The notes under the pieces were generated by a model. The model did no database searches. It worked only from the letters and a program-made list of their open reading frames with translations, and had not been told where the DNA came from. Made by a program: the position numbers and the translations under genes. Positions 7,599-15,659 of a stretch of 64,000 bases of DNA are shown here, piece by piece (positions within the stretch are counted from its first letter, which is position 1; every line of letters begins with the position of its first letter). The stretch is taken from NCBI RefSeq assembly GCF_031457495.1, contig NZ_JAVDWM010000001.1, forward strand, positions 2,530,001 to 2,594,000, in the 5' to 3' direction. The stretch comes from Sphingopyxis sp. BE259 (GTDB lineage: Bacteria > Pseudomonadota > Alphaproteobacteria > Sphingomonadales > Sphingomonadaceae).

Positions 7599-8720
7599 CT
7601 AACCCGTAAACAGGCGGCGCCCGGCCAGCGCCCGACCATAGAGATTTTCATACGCCGCGACCATCGCCGATTCATCGAACTGCTCAGCGGCAACGCGCCG
7701 GTTCGCGGCGCCGATCCGGCCACGCAGGGCAGGATCGGTGGCAACTTCCGCCAGCGCCGCTCGAAAGCCGGCTTCATCGGCAGCAATAAAGTTCTGGTTG
7801 TCGGGCGCGACCATCGCCGCAACATCGCCGACTTCAGGACTGACGACGGGCAGCCCCGCCGCCATCGCCTCGATCACCGCAATCGGCGCCTGCTCGCTCG
7901 CCGATGATAGCGCCAGCAAGTCGAAATGGCCGATCCAGCGCGCGGGCTCGGCCATAAAGCCTGGCATCACCAGTCGGTCAGCGATCCCGCCTGCCGCCGC
8001 TTCCGCCACGATCGCCGCGCGCTCCGGTCCTTCGCCGACGATCACCAATCGGACGTCGTTCGGTAATGTCGCAACCGCGCGCACTAGCCTCGGCAAATCC
8101 TTGACTTTGCGCAGCCCGGCCACCGTCCCGATCACGACCTCCCCCGCACGCCGCTCCAGCCCCGGGATCGCCAACGAAGGCGCCGCGCCATAAGTCGCAG
8201 TGTCGATGCCGTTGCGGATCACCACCGTCCGCCGCCGCGCCCGCCACTCGTCGGCGGCGATCCGTTCGAGCAGCGTCGACGGCACCACCAGCGCCTCGGC
8301 GGTCGGCAGCGCGAGGCGGCGAAAGCCATTGCGTTTCCAGTTGCGCCGGACACTCTCGTCTTCGTTGAACCCGTCCTCGTGGTGGATCAGCGGCGGCAGG
8401 TCGCGGAACGGCGCGAACACCCGGTGCGCCATTACCCCATCCATCGCCCCCCAATTATAGCTGAGCACCAGGTCGAATTGCTGCATGTAGCGCGCAAGGT
8501 CGCGATAGCGGGCGGGGCCGGGCTTGCCATAGAGCGGCGGGGCATCGGCGGGAAATGCGACGTCTATCTTCGGATCGATTGCGTCGCGGGCGCCCATCGC
8601 CTCCGGCACCGCCGACAGGATCGTGTGGCGCGCGCGCGGTCCCATCAAATTCATCAATCGGACGGCGCGGGCCTCCTTCCCACCCAGCGAGAAGCTGGAA
8701 TGCAGGTGCAGCAGGCGCAT
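7599..8720 (-). CDS. Glycosyltransferase, GT-B fold (family 4 type)
   Basis: Predicted cytoplasmic glycosyltransferase of 373 residues. The N-terminus MRLLHLHSSFSLGGKEARAV has the family's gly-rich acceptor-side loop. The C-terminal nucleotide-sugar domain shows VIGTVAGLRKVKDLPRLV, VIVGEGPER and the EX7E-like ALSSASEQAPIAVIEAMAAG segment. It probably adds a sugar to a cell-surface glycan or lipid; donor and acceptor cannot be read. A longer frame to 8954 overlaps the upstream hydrolase gene, and similarity starts at ATG 8720. It lies 17 bases downstream of that hydrolase gene, so the two are likely co-transcribed. Confidence 0.85.
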   Translation of the reverse strand: MRLLHLHSSFSLGGKEARAVRLMNLMGPRARHTILSAVPEAMGARDAIDPKIDVAFPADAPPLYGKPGPARYRDLARYMQQFDLVLSYNWGAMDGVMAHRVFAPFRDLPPLIHHEDGFNEDESVRRNWKRNGFRRLALPTAEALVVPSTLLERIAADEWRARRRTVVIRNGIDTATYGAAPSLAIPGLERRAGEVVIGTVAGLRKVKDLPRLVRAVATLPNDVRLVIVGEGPERAAIVAEAAAGGIADRLVMPGFMAEPARWIGHFDLLALSSASEQAPIAVIEAMAAGLPVVSPEVGDVAAMVAPDNQNFIAADEAGFRAALAEVATDPALRGRIGAANRRVAAEQFDESAMVAAYENLYGRALAGRRLFTG

Positions 8721-8737
8721 GGGAGCCGTTGCGCCGG

Positions 8738-9568
8738 TCACGCGGTGGGCAGTTCCGCCACCCAGGCGTCGATTGCCCCGCGGGCTTCGGGTTCGTCCAG
8801 CGTCGGCGCATGGCCGACCCCTGGCACCTCGACCAACCGAGCGTGCGGCAGCCCTGCGACCATCTTTTCTCCCGCCGACCGCGCCAATATATCGGACAAT
8901 TCGCCGCGCAGGATCAACAGCGGCACATCGCCCAGCGCGCGGTACACCGGCCACATATCGAACGCCGCCTCGCCGCCGGTAACGCGCAGCGGCGCCGCGA
9001 TTTGCTTGTCATAATCACTGACGATCCTGCCTTCGGGGGTCAACCGGTGCGTCCGCTTGGTCAACCGCAGCCAGTCATGGATTTCATAGCTGGGGTAAAC
9101 CGCCCGGTTGAGTTCGGAATAGCTGCGCGCGGCGTGCATCCACGTCGGCTGGCTGCCGCCTGCCCCGATATAGTCGCGGATCCGATCAAGCCCGGCGGTC
9201 TGGAGTTCTGGTCCGACGTCGTTTAGCACCGCGCCGATCAGCCGTCCCGGCAGCGTCGCCGCCATCAGCATCGATACGAGCCCGCCCAGCGAGGTGCCAA
9301 TCGTCGCAAAACGATCGATTGCCATGTCGTCGAGCAGTGCGACAACATCCTGAACATAGGTCAGCGGGACATAGGTCATCGGATCCTTGGCATAAGCGCT
9401 TTCGCCGCGGCCGCGGAATTCGATGACGATCGTCTTGCGCACCTGCGCGACATGCGGCGCCAGCAGCTCGAAATCGCGGGCGTTGCGCGCGAGTCCCGGC
9501 ATGCACAGCACCGGCGGCACGCCCTCGCTGCCTTCTGGCCCCGCATAGACGCGCGCATGCAGCCGCAC
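8738..9568 (-). CDS. Alpha/beta hydrolase
   Basis: Serine hydrolase of the alpha/beta fold, at least 276 residues. It has CMPGLARNARDFELLAPH (oxyanion side), the nucleophile elbow GTSLGG (Ser about 93), the acid in LRGELSD and His in GVGHAP near the C-terminus. The GTG at 9568 is the only ordinary start codon in the frame. However, the frame stays open upstream and encodes DQYWWSGDG before VRLHARVY, which matches how such hydrolases usually begin. An ATT at 9631 with AAGGGG eight bases before it may be the real start (see findings). The substrate is unknown. It heads an apparent two-gene unit with the glycosyltransferase. Confidence 0.78.
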   Translation of the reverse strand: MRLHARVYAGPEGSEGVPPVLCMPGLARNARDFELLAPHVAQVRKTIVIEFRGRGESAYAKDPMTYVPLTYVQDVVALLDDMAIDRFATIGTSLGGLVSMLMAATLPGRLIGAVLNDVGPELQTAGLDRIRDYIGAGGSQPTWMHAARSYSELNRAVYPSYEIHDWLRLTKRTHRLTPEGRIVSDYDKQIAAPLRVTGGEAAFDMWPVYRALGDVPLLILRGELSDILARSAGEKMVAGLPHARLVEVPGVGHAPTLDEPEARGAIDAWVAELPTA

Positions 9569-9769
9569 ACCGTCGCCCGACCACCAATATTGGTCGGACC
9601 AGTCGCGGCGGCTGTCCTGTTTCGCTAAAATGGCGCGTTCCCCTTGTCGATGCGCGGTCGATGCCGACCCTGTCTATCGCCACCATACTGCCCGGTGCAA
9701 GCAATCCGTCGCGCCAAACCGTGGCGCAGGTTGCCGCCACCGGCTTTCGCCGATAAGACCGGGGCGACC

Positions 9770-11215
9770 ATGAGTGACACCCTGCTTTCCTTCGAACCCG
9801 CAACCGGTGAAGAGCTGTGGCGCGGCACGGTCAGCAATGTCGATGACGAGGTCGCCATCGCGCGGGGCGCCTGGCCCGAATGGGCGGCCAAAGCCGTCAC
9901 CTTCCGCACCGAAACGCTGCGCCGCTTTGCCGATCGCGTCAAAGCCGAAGCCGACGTGCTCGCTGACCTGATCGCGCGCGAAACTGGCAAGCCGCTGTGG
10001 GAAGCGCGCACCGAGGTCGAATCGGTCGCGAACAAGGTCAATATCTCGGTCACCGCTTATGCCGAACGCACCCCGAACCGTCGGATCGAAGGCGCAATGG
10101 GGCTGCGCAACGCGGTGCGCCACAAACCGCATGGCGCGCTGGCGGTGCTCGGCCCGTATAATTTCCCCGCCCATCTGCCCAACGGCCACATCGTTCCGGC
10201 GCTAATCGCGGGCAATTCGGTGTTGTTCAAGCCGTCGGAAAAGACCCCCGCGGTCGGCGCCAAGCTGGTCGAACTGTTCCACAGCGCCGGGGTGCCGACC
10301 GATGTCCTGCGGCTGATTATCGGCGGCCCGGAGACCGGCAAGGCGCTGGCGGGGCATCAGGGCATCGACGGCCTGCTATTCACCGGCTCGGCGCGCACGG
10401 GTCTAGCCCTAAATCGCCAGTTTGCCGACCAGCCGGGCAAGCTGCTGGCGCTGGAGATGGGCGGTAACAATCCCATCGTTGTCTGGGACACCGCCGACAT
10501 CCGCACCGCGGCGATCATCGTCGTGCAATCGGCGTTCCTCAGCGCCGGGCAGCGGTGCAGCAATGCACGGCGGCTGATCGTCCGCGACAGCCTGGCGGAT
10601 GGGTTGATCCAAGAGGTCCGCGACCTGACCAACCGTTTGATCGTCGATCATCCCCACGCCGACCCCGCGCCCTATATGGGGCCGGTGATCGATAATGAGG
10701 CGGCCGACGGCCTGACCGAAAGTTTCCTGATCCTGATGTCGAACGGCGGTCAGGTGATCCGTCACATGACCCGGCCGGTTGCTGGACGCCCATTTCTGAC
10801 CCCCGGCATCATCGATGTGACCGCAATGCCCGAACGCCCAGACATCGAACTGTTCGGCCCGCTGCTCCAGGTCATCCGCGTCGACAGTTTCGAAGCCGCG
10901 ATTGCCGAGGCGAACAACACCGCTTTCGGCCTGTCGGCGGCGCTGATCGGTGGAACACCGCAGCTGTACGATCAATTCTGGGCCAATGCCCGTGCCGGGG
11001 TGATCAACTGGAACCGCCCGACCAACGGCGCCTCATCGGCGGCGCCGTTCGGCGGCGTCGGGCTTTCAGGCAATCACCGCCCCAGCGCCTTCTATGCCGC
11101 CGATTATTGCGCCTATCCGGTTGCGAGCGCGGAAAGTGACGCGCTGCGCGCGTCGATCGGAGTTGGCCTGCGCGATCCCGAGGGCTCGCGATTGATTCCG
11201 AAGAATTACAATTAG
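9770..11215 (+). CDS. astD: Succinylglutamate-semialdehyde dehydrogenase-like aldehyde dehydrogenase
   Basis: NAD-dependent dehydrogenase of the arginine succinyltransferase (AST) pathway, oxidising N-succinylglutamate 5-semialdehyde; 481 residues. Visible are LGPYNFPAHLPNGH (cofactor site), KPSEKTP, FTGSARTG, the catalytic Glu in LEMGGNN (about 243) and Cys in SAGQRCSN (about 278). The PYNFP and NGHIVPAL wording favours AstD over other ALDHs. The frame is open to 9644, but homology starts at ATG 9770. No other ast genes are within the window, so pathway membership rests on family likeness. Divergent from the hydrolase gene. Confidence 0.85.
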   Translation: MSDTLLSFEPATGEELWRGTVSNVDDEVAIARGAWPEWAAKAVTFRTETLRRFADRVKAEADVLADLIARETGKPLWEARTEVESVANKVNISVTAYAERTPNRRIEGAMGLRNAVRHKPHGALAVLGPYNFPAHLPNGHIVPALIAGNSVLFKPSEKTPAVGAKLVELFHSAGVPTDVLRLIIGGPETGKALAGHQGIDGLLFTGSARTGLALNRQFADQPGKLLALEMGGNNPIVVWDTADIRTAAIIVVQSAFLSAGQRCSNARRLIVRDSLADGLIQEVRDLTNRLIVDHPHADPAPYMGPVIDNEAADGLTESFLILMSNGGQVIRHMTRPVAGRPFLTPGIIDVTAMPERPDIELFGPLLQVIRVDSFEAAIAEANNTAFGLSAALIGGTPQLYDQFWANARAGVINWNRPTNGASSAAPFGGVGLSGNHRPSAFYAADYCAYPVASAESDALRASIGVGLRDPEGSRLIPKNYN

Positions 11216-11328
11216 ACAATAGACCCCGGCGCAAGTCCGGGACGACGATGAAGAGGGGCAATTTTACCTTCATCAGCGTCAATAAAGCCTGCTTTGCCAT
11301 TCGGCGGGTGCGCTATCATCTAGCGTGC

Positions 11329-12117
11329 ATGGAAAAGACTCTCCCCCTTGCCGGAAAATTGTGGCTCGTTGGCGCCGGTCCGGGCGATCCCGACCTGCTA
11401 ACGCTGCGCGCCGCGCGGCTGTTGGCGAGCGCCGATCTCGTCGTCCATGACGGGCTGGTCGGCGACGGCGTGCTCGCGCTGATCCCGCGACATGTCGAGC
11501 GGATCAGCGTCGCCAAACAGCGCAGTCGCCACACGATGAAGCAGGAGCTGATCAACGAATTGCTCGTCCGCGAGACGGTGGCCGGGAAACAGGTCGTGCG
11601 GCTCAAAGGCGGCGACCCGTTCATCTTCGGGCGCGGCGGCGAAGAACTCGACGCAGCACGTGAAGCCGGTGTGGCTTGCGAGGTCGTCCCGGGCATCACC
11701 GCCGCCGCAGGCTGCGCCGCGCAGGCGGGCCTCCCCCTCACCCATCGCGACGACGCCAGCGCGGTCAGCTTTGTCGCCGGACAATGCAAGGATCTGTCCG
11801 ATCAGGATTGGTCGGGGCTTGCGGGCCACGGCCGCACCCTGGTCATCTATATGGGTATCGCCACCGCGACCGCGATCGCCGACAAGCTGATCGCCGACGG
11901 CGTATCACCCGACCTGCCCGTCGCGGTGATCGAGCGCGGCACCACCGCCGACGCGCGCGTCCTGCGCACGCTGCTCACCGACCTCGGTGACCTCGTCGCA
12001 CGCGAAGCGGTAAAAAGCCCGGCGCTGATCATCGTCGGCAAGGTCGCGGCGCGCGCCGACGCGCTCGACTGTCTCGGCGCCCCCGGCGTTGCCGCAAAGA
12101 TAAGGGATTTCACATGA
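11329..12117 (+). CDS. cobA: Uroporphyrinogen-III C-methyltransferase (siroheme branch)
   Basis: SAM-dependent methylase that converts uroporphyrinogen III to precorrin-2, here the first gene of a sulfate-assimilation cluster and so probably serving siroheme for the sulfite reductase downstream. It has 263 residues, with motif LVGAGPGDPDLLTLRA near the N-terminus, VRLKGGDPFIFGRGGEE (about 88-104) and VPGITAAAGCAAQAGLPLTH. It is a single methylase domain, without the CysG dehydrogenase/chelatase part. The ATG at 11329 starts the conserved region. A -10-like TATCAT lies only about 15 bases upstream, so a very short leader is possible. It overlaps the next gene by four bases (ATGA). Confidence 0.92.
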   Translation: MEKTLPLAGKLWLVGAGPGDPDLLTLRAARLLASADLVVHDGLVGDGVLALIPRHVERISVAKQRSRHTMKQELINELLVRETVAGKQVVRLKGGDPFIFGRGGEELDAAREAGVACEVVPGITAAAGCAAQAGLPLTHRDDASAVSFVAGQCKDLSDQDWSGLAGHGRTLVIYMGIATATAIADKLIADGVSPDLPVAVIERGTTADARVLRTLLTDLGDLVAREAVKSPALIIVGKVAARADALDCLGAPGVAAKIRDFT

Positions 12118-12410
12118 AACTGCTGACCGGCAACGACCTGAAAACAGGATTTGTCACCTGGTGGACCGGCGCCGACTGGTCGCTGCATATCGAGGACGCC
12201 GCCGATGTCGGCGAGCATGGCGAGGCGATCCTGGCGGTCGAGGACGCCGCGCGCCGGGTCAACGCCCCCTATATCATCGCCGGTGAGTTGACCGCCGATG
12301 GCCCGCGCCCCGCGCATATCAAGGACCGCATCCGCGCGCTTGGCCCGACGGTGCGCCCCGACCTGACATTGAAACCCGCCGATCCTGCGGCCGGCGACTG
12401 GGTGATCTGA
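12114..12410 (+). CDS. DUF2849 protein
   Basis: Small soluble protein of 98 residues (MKLLTGNDLKTGFVTWW... ending DPAAGDWVI). DUF2849 proteins are almost always found between the siroheme methylase and sulfite reductase genes of alphaproteobacteria, as here, and are thought to assist sulfite reduction; no biochemical role is established. Its start overlaps the stop of cobA, indicating translational coupling. Confidence 0.85.
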   Translation: MKLLTGNDLKTGFVTWWTGADWSLHIEDAADVGEHGEAILAVEDAARRVNAPYIIAGELTADGPRPAHIKDRIRALGPTVRPDLTLKPADPAAGDWVI

Positions 12411-12433
12411 TGAGTTTCATCCCAACATCCGAT

Positions 12434-12579
12434 CGTGCTGAGGAGCCCCCTTCGACTGCCTGCCTGCGGCAGTCGCTCAGGACAGGATTGAGCTCGTCGA
12501 AATGGCGTCTCGAAGCACCCAAGCGCAACGTCCTTCGAGACGGGTCTTTGCCAAGGCTCAGCCCCTCCTCAGGACAAAC
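12434..12579. repeat. Palindromic repeat, family E
   Basis: Imperfect element with ends CGTGCTGAGGAG and CTCCTCAGGACAAAC and inner arms CGTCTCGAAGCA and TCCTTCGAGACG. It fills most of the 190-base gap between the DUF2849 gene and cysI, inside what should be one transcript. A copy in the opposite orientation is at 14652-14761. Confidence 0.85.
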
Positions 12580-12602
12580 AGAAATTTTTGGCGGGATCCG
12601 AT

Positions 12603-14234
12603 ATGTATAAATATGACGAATATGACCAGCAGATGGTCGATGCCCGCGTTGCCGAATTTGCCGATCAGGTGAAGCGGCGCCTCGCCGGTGAAATCACCGA
12701 GGATCAGTTCAAGCCGCTACGGCTGATGAACGGTCTCTATCTCCAGCTCCACGCCTATATGCTGCGCGTTGCGGTGCCCTATGGCACCCTCGACGGCCGT
12801 CAAATGCGGATGCTCGCCCACATCGCGCGCAAATATGACCGCGACTATGGCCATTTCACCACCCGCCAGAATATCCAGTATAACTGGATCAAGCTCGAAG
12901 ACGCGCCCGCGATTCTCGCCGATCTCGCGTCGGTCGAAATGCACGCGATCCAGACCAGCGGCAATTGTATCCGCAATATCAGTTCCGACCAGTGGGCGGG
13001 CGCCGCCGCAGACGAGCTGACCGATCCGCGGCCATGGGCCGAGCTGCTCCGCCAATGGTCGAGCTTCCACCCCGAATTCAGCTATCTGCCGCGCAAGTTC
13101 AAGATCGCGGTGATCGCCGCCGACGAAGATCGCGCAGCAATGCGGCTTCACGACATCGGGATCCAGATCGTCGAACGCGACGGCGTTCACGGCGCCGCTT
13201 TCTATGTCGGCGGCGGCATGGGCCGCACCCCGATGATCGCGCCGCTGATCAAGGATTTCGTGCCGCTCGACGATCTGCTGAGCTATGCCGAGGCGTGCCT
13301 GCGCGTGTACAACCGCTATGGCCGCCGCGACAATATCTACAAGGCGCGGATCAAGATCCTGATCCACGAGCTGGGCGCCGACGAATATCGCCGCCAGGTC
13401 GACGAAGAATGGGCGCATGTGAAGTCGCTCGGGATCGACCCGCCCAAGGCTGAGTTCGACCGCATCGCGGCGCAATTCGCCATGCCTCCGCTCGACGCCA
13501 GCGCGCCCGATGCCATCGACCGCAGCGACCCCGACTTCGCGGTCTGGGTCGATCAGAATGTCGCCGCGCACAAGGTGCCGGGCCACGCGATCGTCAACAT
13601 CAGCCTGAAACCCGTCGGCGGCATCCCCGGCGATGCCTCGTCGGCGCAGATCGACCTGATGGCCGACCTCGCCGAACGCTACAGCCACGACGAACTGCGC
13701 GTCACCCACGCGCAGAACATCGTGCTGCCGCATGTCCGCAAGGCCGACCTGTTCGCGATCTGGCAGGCACTCGACGCCGCGGGGCTGGCGACGCCGAACC
13801 TCGACCTGATCAGCGACATCATCGCCTGCCCCGGCCTCGATTATTGCAGCCTTGCCAACGCCCGCTCGATTCCGGTCGCGCAGAAAATCGCGACGCGCTT
13901 CTCTGACCTTGGCCGCCAGAAAGAACTGGGAGAGCTCAAGCTCAAGATTTCGGGCTGCATCAACGCTTGCGGCCATCACCATGCCGGTCACATCGGCATC
14001 CTGGGCGTCGACCGCAAAGGCACCGAAAATTACCAGCTGCTGCTCGGTGGATCGGGCGCGGAAGACGTGTCGCTCGGCACGATCACCGGCCCCGGTTTCG
14101 ACGAGGACGGCATCGTCGATGCGATCGAGCGCGTCACCGACAAATATCTGGCCGAACGCACCGACGGCGAACGGTTCGTCGATACCTATCGCCGCGTCGG
14201 CATGGCCCCGTTCAAGGAGGCGATCTATGGTTGA
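12603..14234 (+). CDS. cysI: Sulfite reductase hemoprotein subunit
   Basis: Reduces sulfite to sulfide using a coupled siroheme and [4Fe-4S] centre, 543 residues. The ferredoxin-like halves of the nitrite/sulfite reductase family are visible, with TSGNCIRNI (about 123-131) and the four cluster ligands in ACPGLDYC and SGCINACGHH in the second half. No flavoprotein partner (cysJ) is in the window, so electrons may come from ferredoxin or another reductase. ATG 12603 begins the conserved MYKYDEYDQQMVDARV. The ribosome-binding site is weak (GGCGGGA), and the leader is largely made of a palindromic repeat. It overlaps the next gene by eight bases. Confidence 0.93.
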   Translation: MYKYDEYDQQMVDARVAEFADQVKRRLAGEITEDQFKPLRLMNGLYLQLHAYMLRVAVPYGTLDGRQMRMLAHIARKYDRDYGHFTTRQNIQYNWIKLEDAPAILADLASVEMHAIQTSGNCIRNISSDQWAGAAADELTDPRPWAELLRQWSSFHPEFSYLPRKFKIAVIAADEDRAAMRLHDIGIQIVERDGVHGAAFYVGGGMGRTPMIAPLIKDFVPLDDLLSYAEACLRVYNRYGRRDNIYKARIKILIHELGADEYRRQVDEEWAHVKSLGIDPPKAEFDRIAAQFAMPPLDASAPDAIDRSDPDFAVWVDQNVAAHKVPGHAIVNISLKPVGGIPGDASSAQIDLMADLAERYSHDELRVTHAQNIVLPHVRKADLFAIWQALDAAGLATPNLDLISDIIACPGLDYCSLANARSIPVAQKIATRFSDLGRQKELGELKLKISGCINACGHHHAGHIGILGVDRKGTENYQLLLGGSGAEDVSLGTITGPGFDEDGIVDAIERVTDKYLAERTDGERFVDTYRRVGMAPFKEAIYG

Positions 14235-14640
14235 GCATCTGCAAGCCGACGGCGAAGAACCCTGCGTCACCCTCGACGCTTTTCTCGAACAGTCGAATGC
14301 GACCGCGGTGCGGCTCGAATCGGATGAGGACGCGCGCGCGCTGATCCCGCATCTCGACCGGCTCGCGCTGATCGAGGTCGCCTTCCCGAAATTCCGCGAC
14401 GGCCGCGGCTATTCGTCGGCGCGCATATTGCGCGAGGCGGGCTACACCGGTGAACTGCGCGCGCAAGGCGACGTGCTCGTCGATCAGATCGGCTATCTGA
14501 AGCGTTGCGGCTTCGATACATTCGCGCCCGAAAAATCGCTCAACCCCACCGATGTCGAGGCGGCGCTGTCGCGCTGGCCCGAACATTATCAGGGCGCCGC
14601 CGACGGCGCAGTGCCGATCTGGAAACTGCGGCATGGGTAA
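14227..14640 (+). CDS. DUF934 protein of the sulfate-assimilation cluster
   Basis: Protein of 137 residues belonging to DUF934, regularly encoded between sulfite reductase and APS/PAPS reductase in alpha- and betaproteobacteria. Typical stretches are ALIEVAFPKFRDGRGYSSAR and LRAQGDVLVDQIGYLKRCGF. Function is unknown; an accessory role in sulfite reduction is inferred from the constant neighbourhood. Its start overlaps the cysI stop by eight bases and its stop overlaps the likely cysH start (ATGGGTAA), so all three are coupled. Confidence 0.88.
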   Translation: MVEHLQADGEEPCVTLDAFLEQSNATAVRLESDEDARALIPHLDRLALIEVAFPKFRDGRGYSSARILREAGYTGELRAQGDVLVDQIGYLKRCGFDTFAPEKSLNPTDVEAALSRWPEHYQGAADGAVPIWKLRHG

Positions 14641-15541
14641 ACCACAGAAATCCGTTCGTGCTGAGGAGGGGCAAAGCTTGGCGAAGACCCGTCTCGAAGC
14701 ACCGCTAGCAGTCCTTCGAGACGCCGTTTCGACAGGCTCAACGGCTCCTCAGAACGAACGGAAGAATGTCACCCAAGATCGAACCCGCGACCGCATCGAC
14801 GTCGCGCCGCGCTTCACCGACGCCGACGTCATCCGCCTGAACAATCTGTTCCGCGGCCAGGACGCCGCCGAGGTGGTCGCCAGCGTCGTCGGCGCGGGGC
14901 TGCTCGGCGACACCGCGATCGTTTCCAGCTTTGGCGCCGAAAGCGCGGTGCTGCTGCACCTGGTGGCACAGGTCGCGCCCGATATGCCGGTGCTATTTCT
15001 CGACACCGGCAAGCATTTCCCCGAAACTTTGGTGTATCGCGACACGCTGGCGGCGCGGCTGGGGCTCAACATCATCAACCTGACCCCCGATCCAGAGGAT
15101 CTGGCGGCGAAGGACGCCACCGAACTGCGCTGGTCCTACGACCCCGACGGCTGCTGCGACATCCGCAAGGTCAAGCCGCTGGAAAAGGCGATGGCGGGGT
15201 TCGACGCCTCGATCACCGGCCGCAAAGGCTTCCAGTCATCGACCCGCCAGGGCTTGCCGCGCTTTGAACTCGACGGCACCACCGGACGCCTGAAATTCAA
15301 CCCGCTCGCCAACTGGACGCGCGCCGACCTCGACGCCTATTTCGACGCGCACGACCTGCCGCGCCATCCGCTGGAATCGCAAGGCTATCCGTCGATCGGC
15401 TGCTCGCCGTGCACGTCAAAGGTTCAGCCCGGCGAAGACCCCCGCTCGGGCCGCTGGCGCGGCTGGGACAAGACCGAATGCGGCATCCACGAAGCGGTGT
15501 CGCCGATCGGCGATGACCCGGCGAACGATCCGGCGTTCTAG
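14633..15541 (+). CDS. cysH: Assimilatory adenylyl-sulfate (APS/PAPS) reductase with repeat-derived N-terminus
   Basis: Reduces activated sulfate to sulfite with thioredoxin. Visible are the nucleotide loop SSFGAESAVLLH, FLDTGKHFPET, the paired cysteines GCCDIRK and CSPC, which are the [4Fe-4S] ligands of the APS-reducing subtype, and the catalytic Cys in TECGIH near the end. From ATG 14633, overlapping the previous stop, the protein has 302 residues against about 240-260 usual. Residues about 7-43 are encoded by a palindromic repeat. No ordinary in-frame start follows the repeat. A TTG at 14678 inside it, with GAGGAGGGG six bases before, is the only alternative. Confidence 0.9.
   Translation: MGKPQKSVRAEEGQSLAKTRLEAPLAVLRDAVSTGSTAPQNERKNVTQDRTRDRIDVAPRFTDADVIRLNNLFRGQDAAEVVASVVGAGLLGDTAIVSSFGAESAVLLHLVAQVAPDMPVLFLDTGKHFPETLVYRDTLAARLGLNIINLTPDPEDLAAKDATELRWSYDPDGCCDIRKVKPLEKAMAGFDASITGRKGFQSSTRQGLPRFELDGTTGRLKFNPLANWTRADLDAYFDAHDLPRHPLESQGYPSIGCSPCTSKVQPGEDPRSGRWRGWDKTECGIHEAVSPIGDDPANDPAF
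14652..14761. repeat. Palindromic repeat, family E, inside the cysH reading frame
   Basis: Terminal inverted repeat CCGTTCGTGCTGAGGAG / CTCCTCAGAACGAACGG with inner arms CGTCTCGAAGCA and TCCTTCGAGACG. It is 110 bases long, in inverted orientation relative to the copy at 12434, and carries no stop codon in the cysH frame. Confidence 0.9.
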
Positions 15542-15564
15542 TTCATCGCATCCCCAAAAGGCGT

Positions 15565-15640
15565 CGTCATTGCGAGCGAAGCGAAGCAATCCAGGGCGTG
15601 ACAAGCCGCACTGGATTGCTTCGCTTCGCTCGCAATGACG
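15565..15640. repeat. Palindromic repeat, family B
   Basis: Nearly perfect inverted arms CGTCATTGCGAGCGAAGC... and ...GCTTCGCTCGCAATGACG around a 16-base loop, between the convergent cysH and dnaB genes. It is the cleanest short form of the family that also encloses the GIY-YIG gene. Confidence 0.93.
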
Positions 15641-15659
15641 GGCCGAGATCGGCTACGCG

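Noticed and set aside
11222..11247. Short palindrome CCCCGGCGCAAGTCCGGG between astD and cobA
   Set aside because: It looks like a worn fragment of another intergenic repeat, but with one imperfect hairpin and no second copy in the window I do not list it as a family.
12717..14270. A 517-codon frame antisense to cysI
   Set aside because: No motif, antisense composition; cysI on the other strand has all ligands of sulfite reductase.
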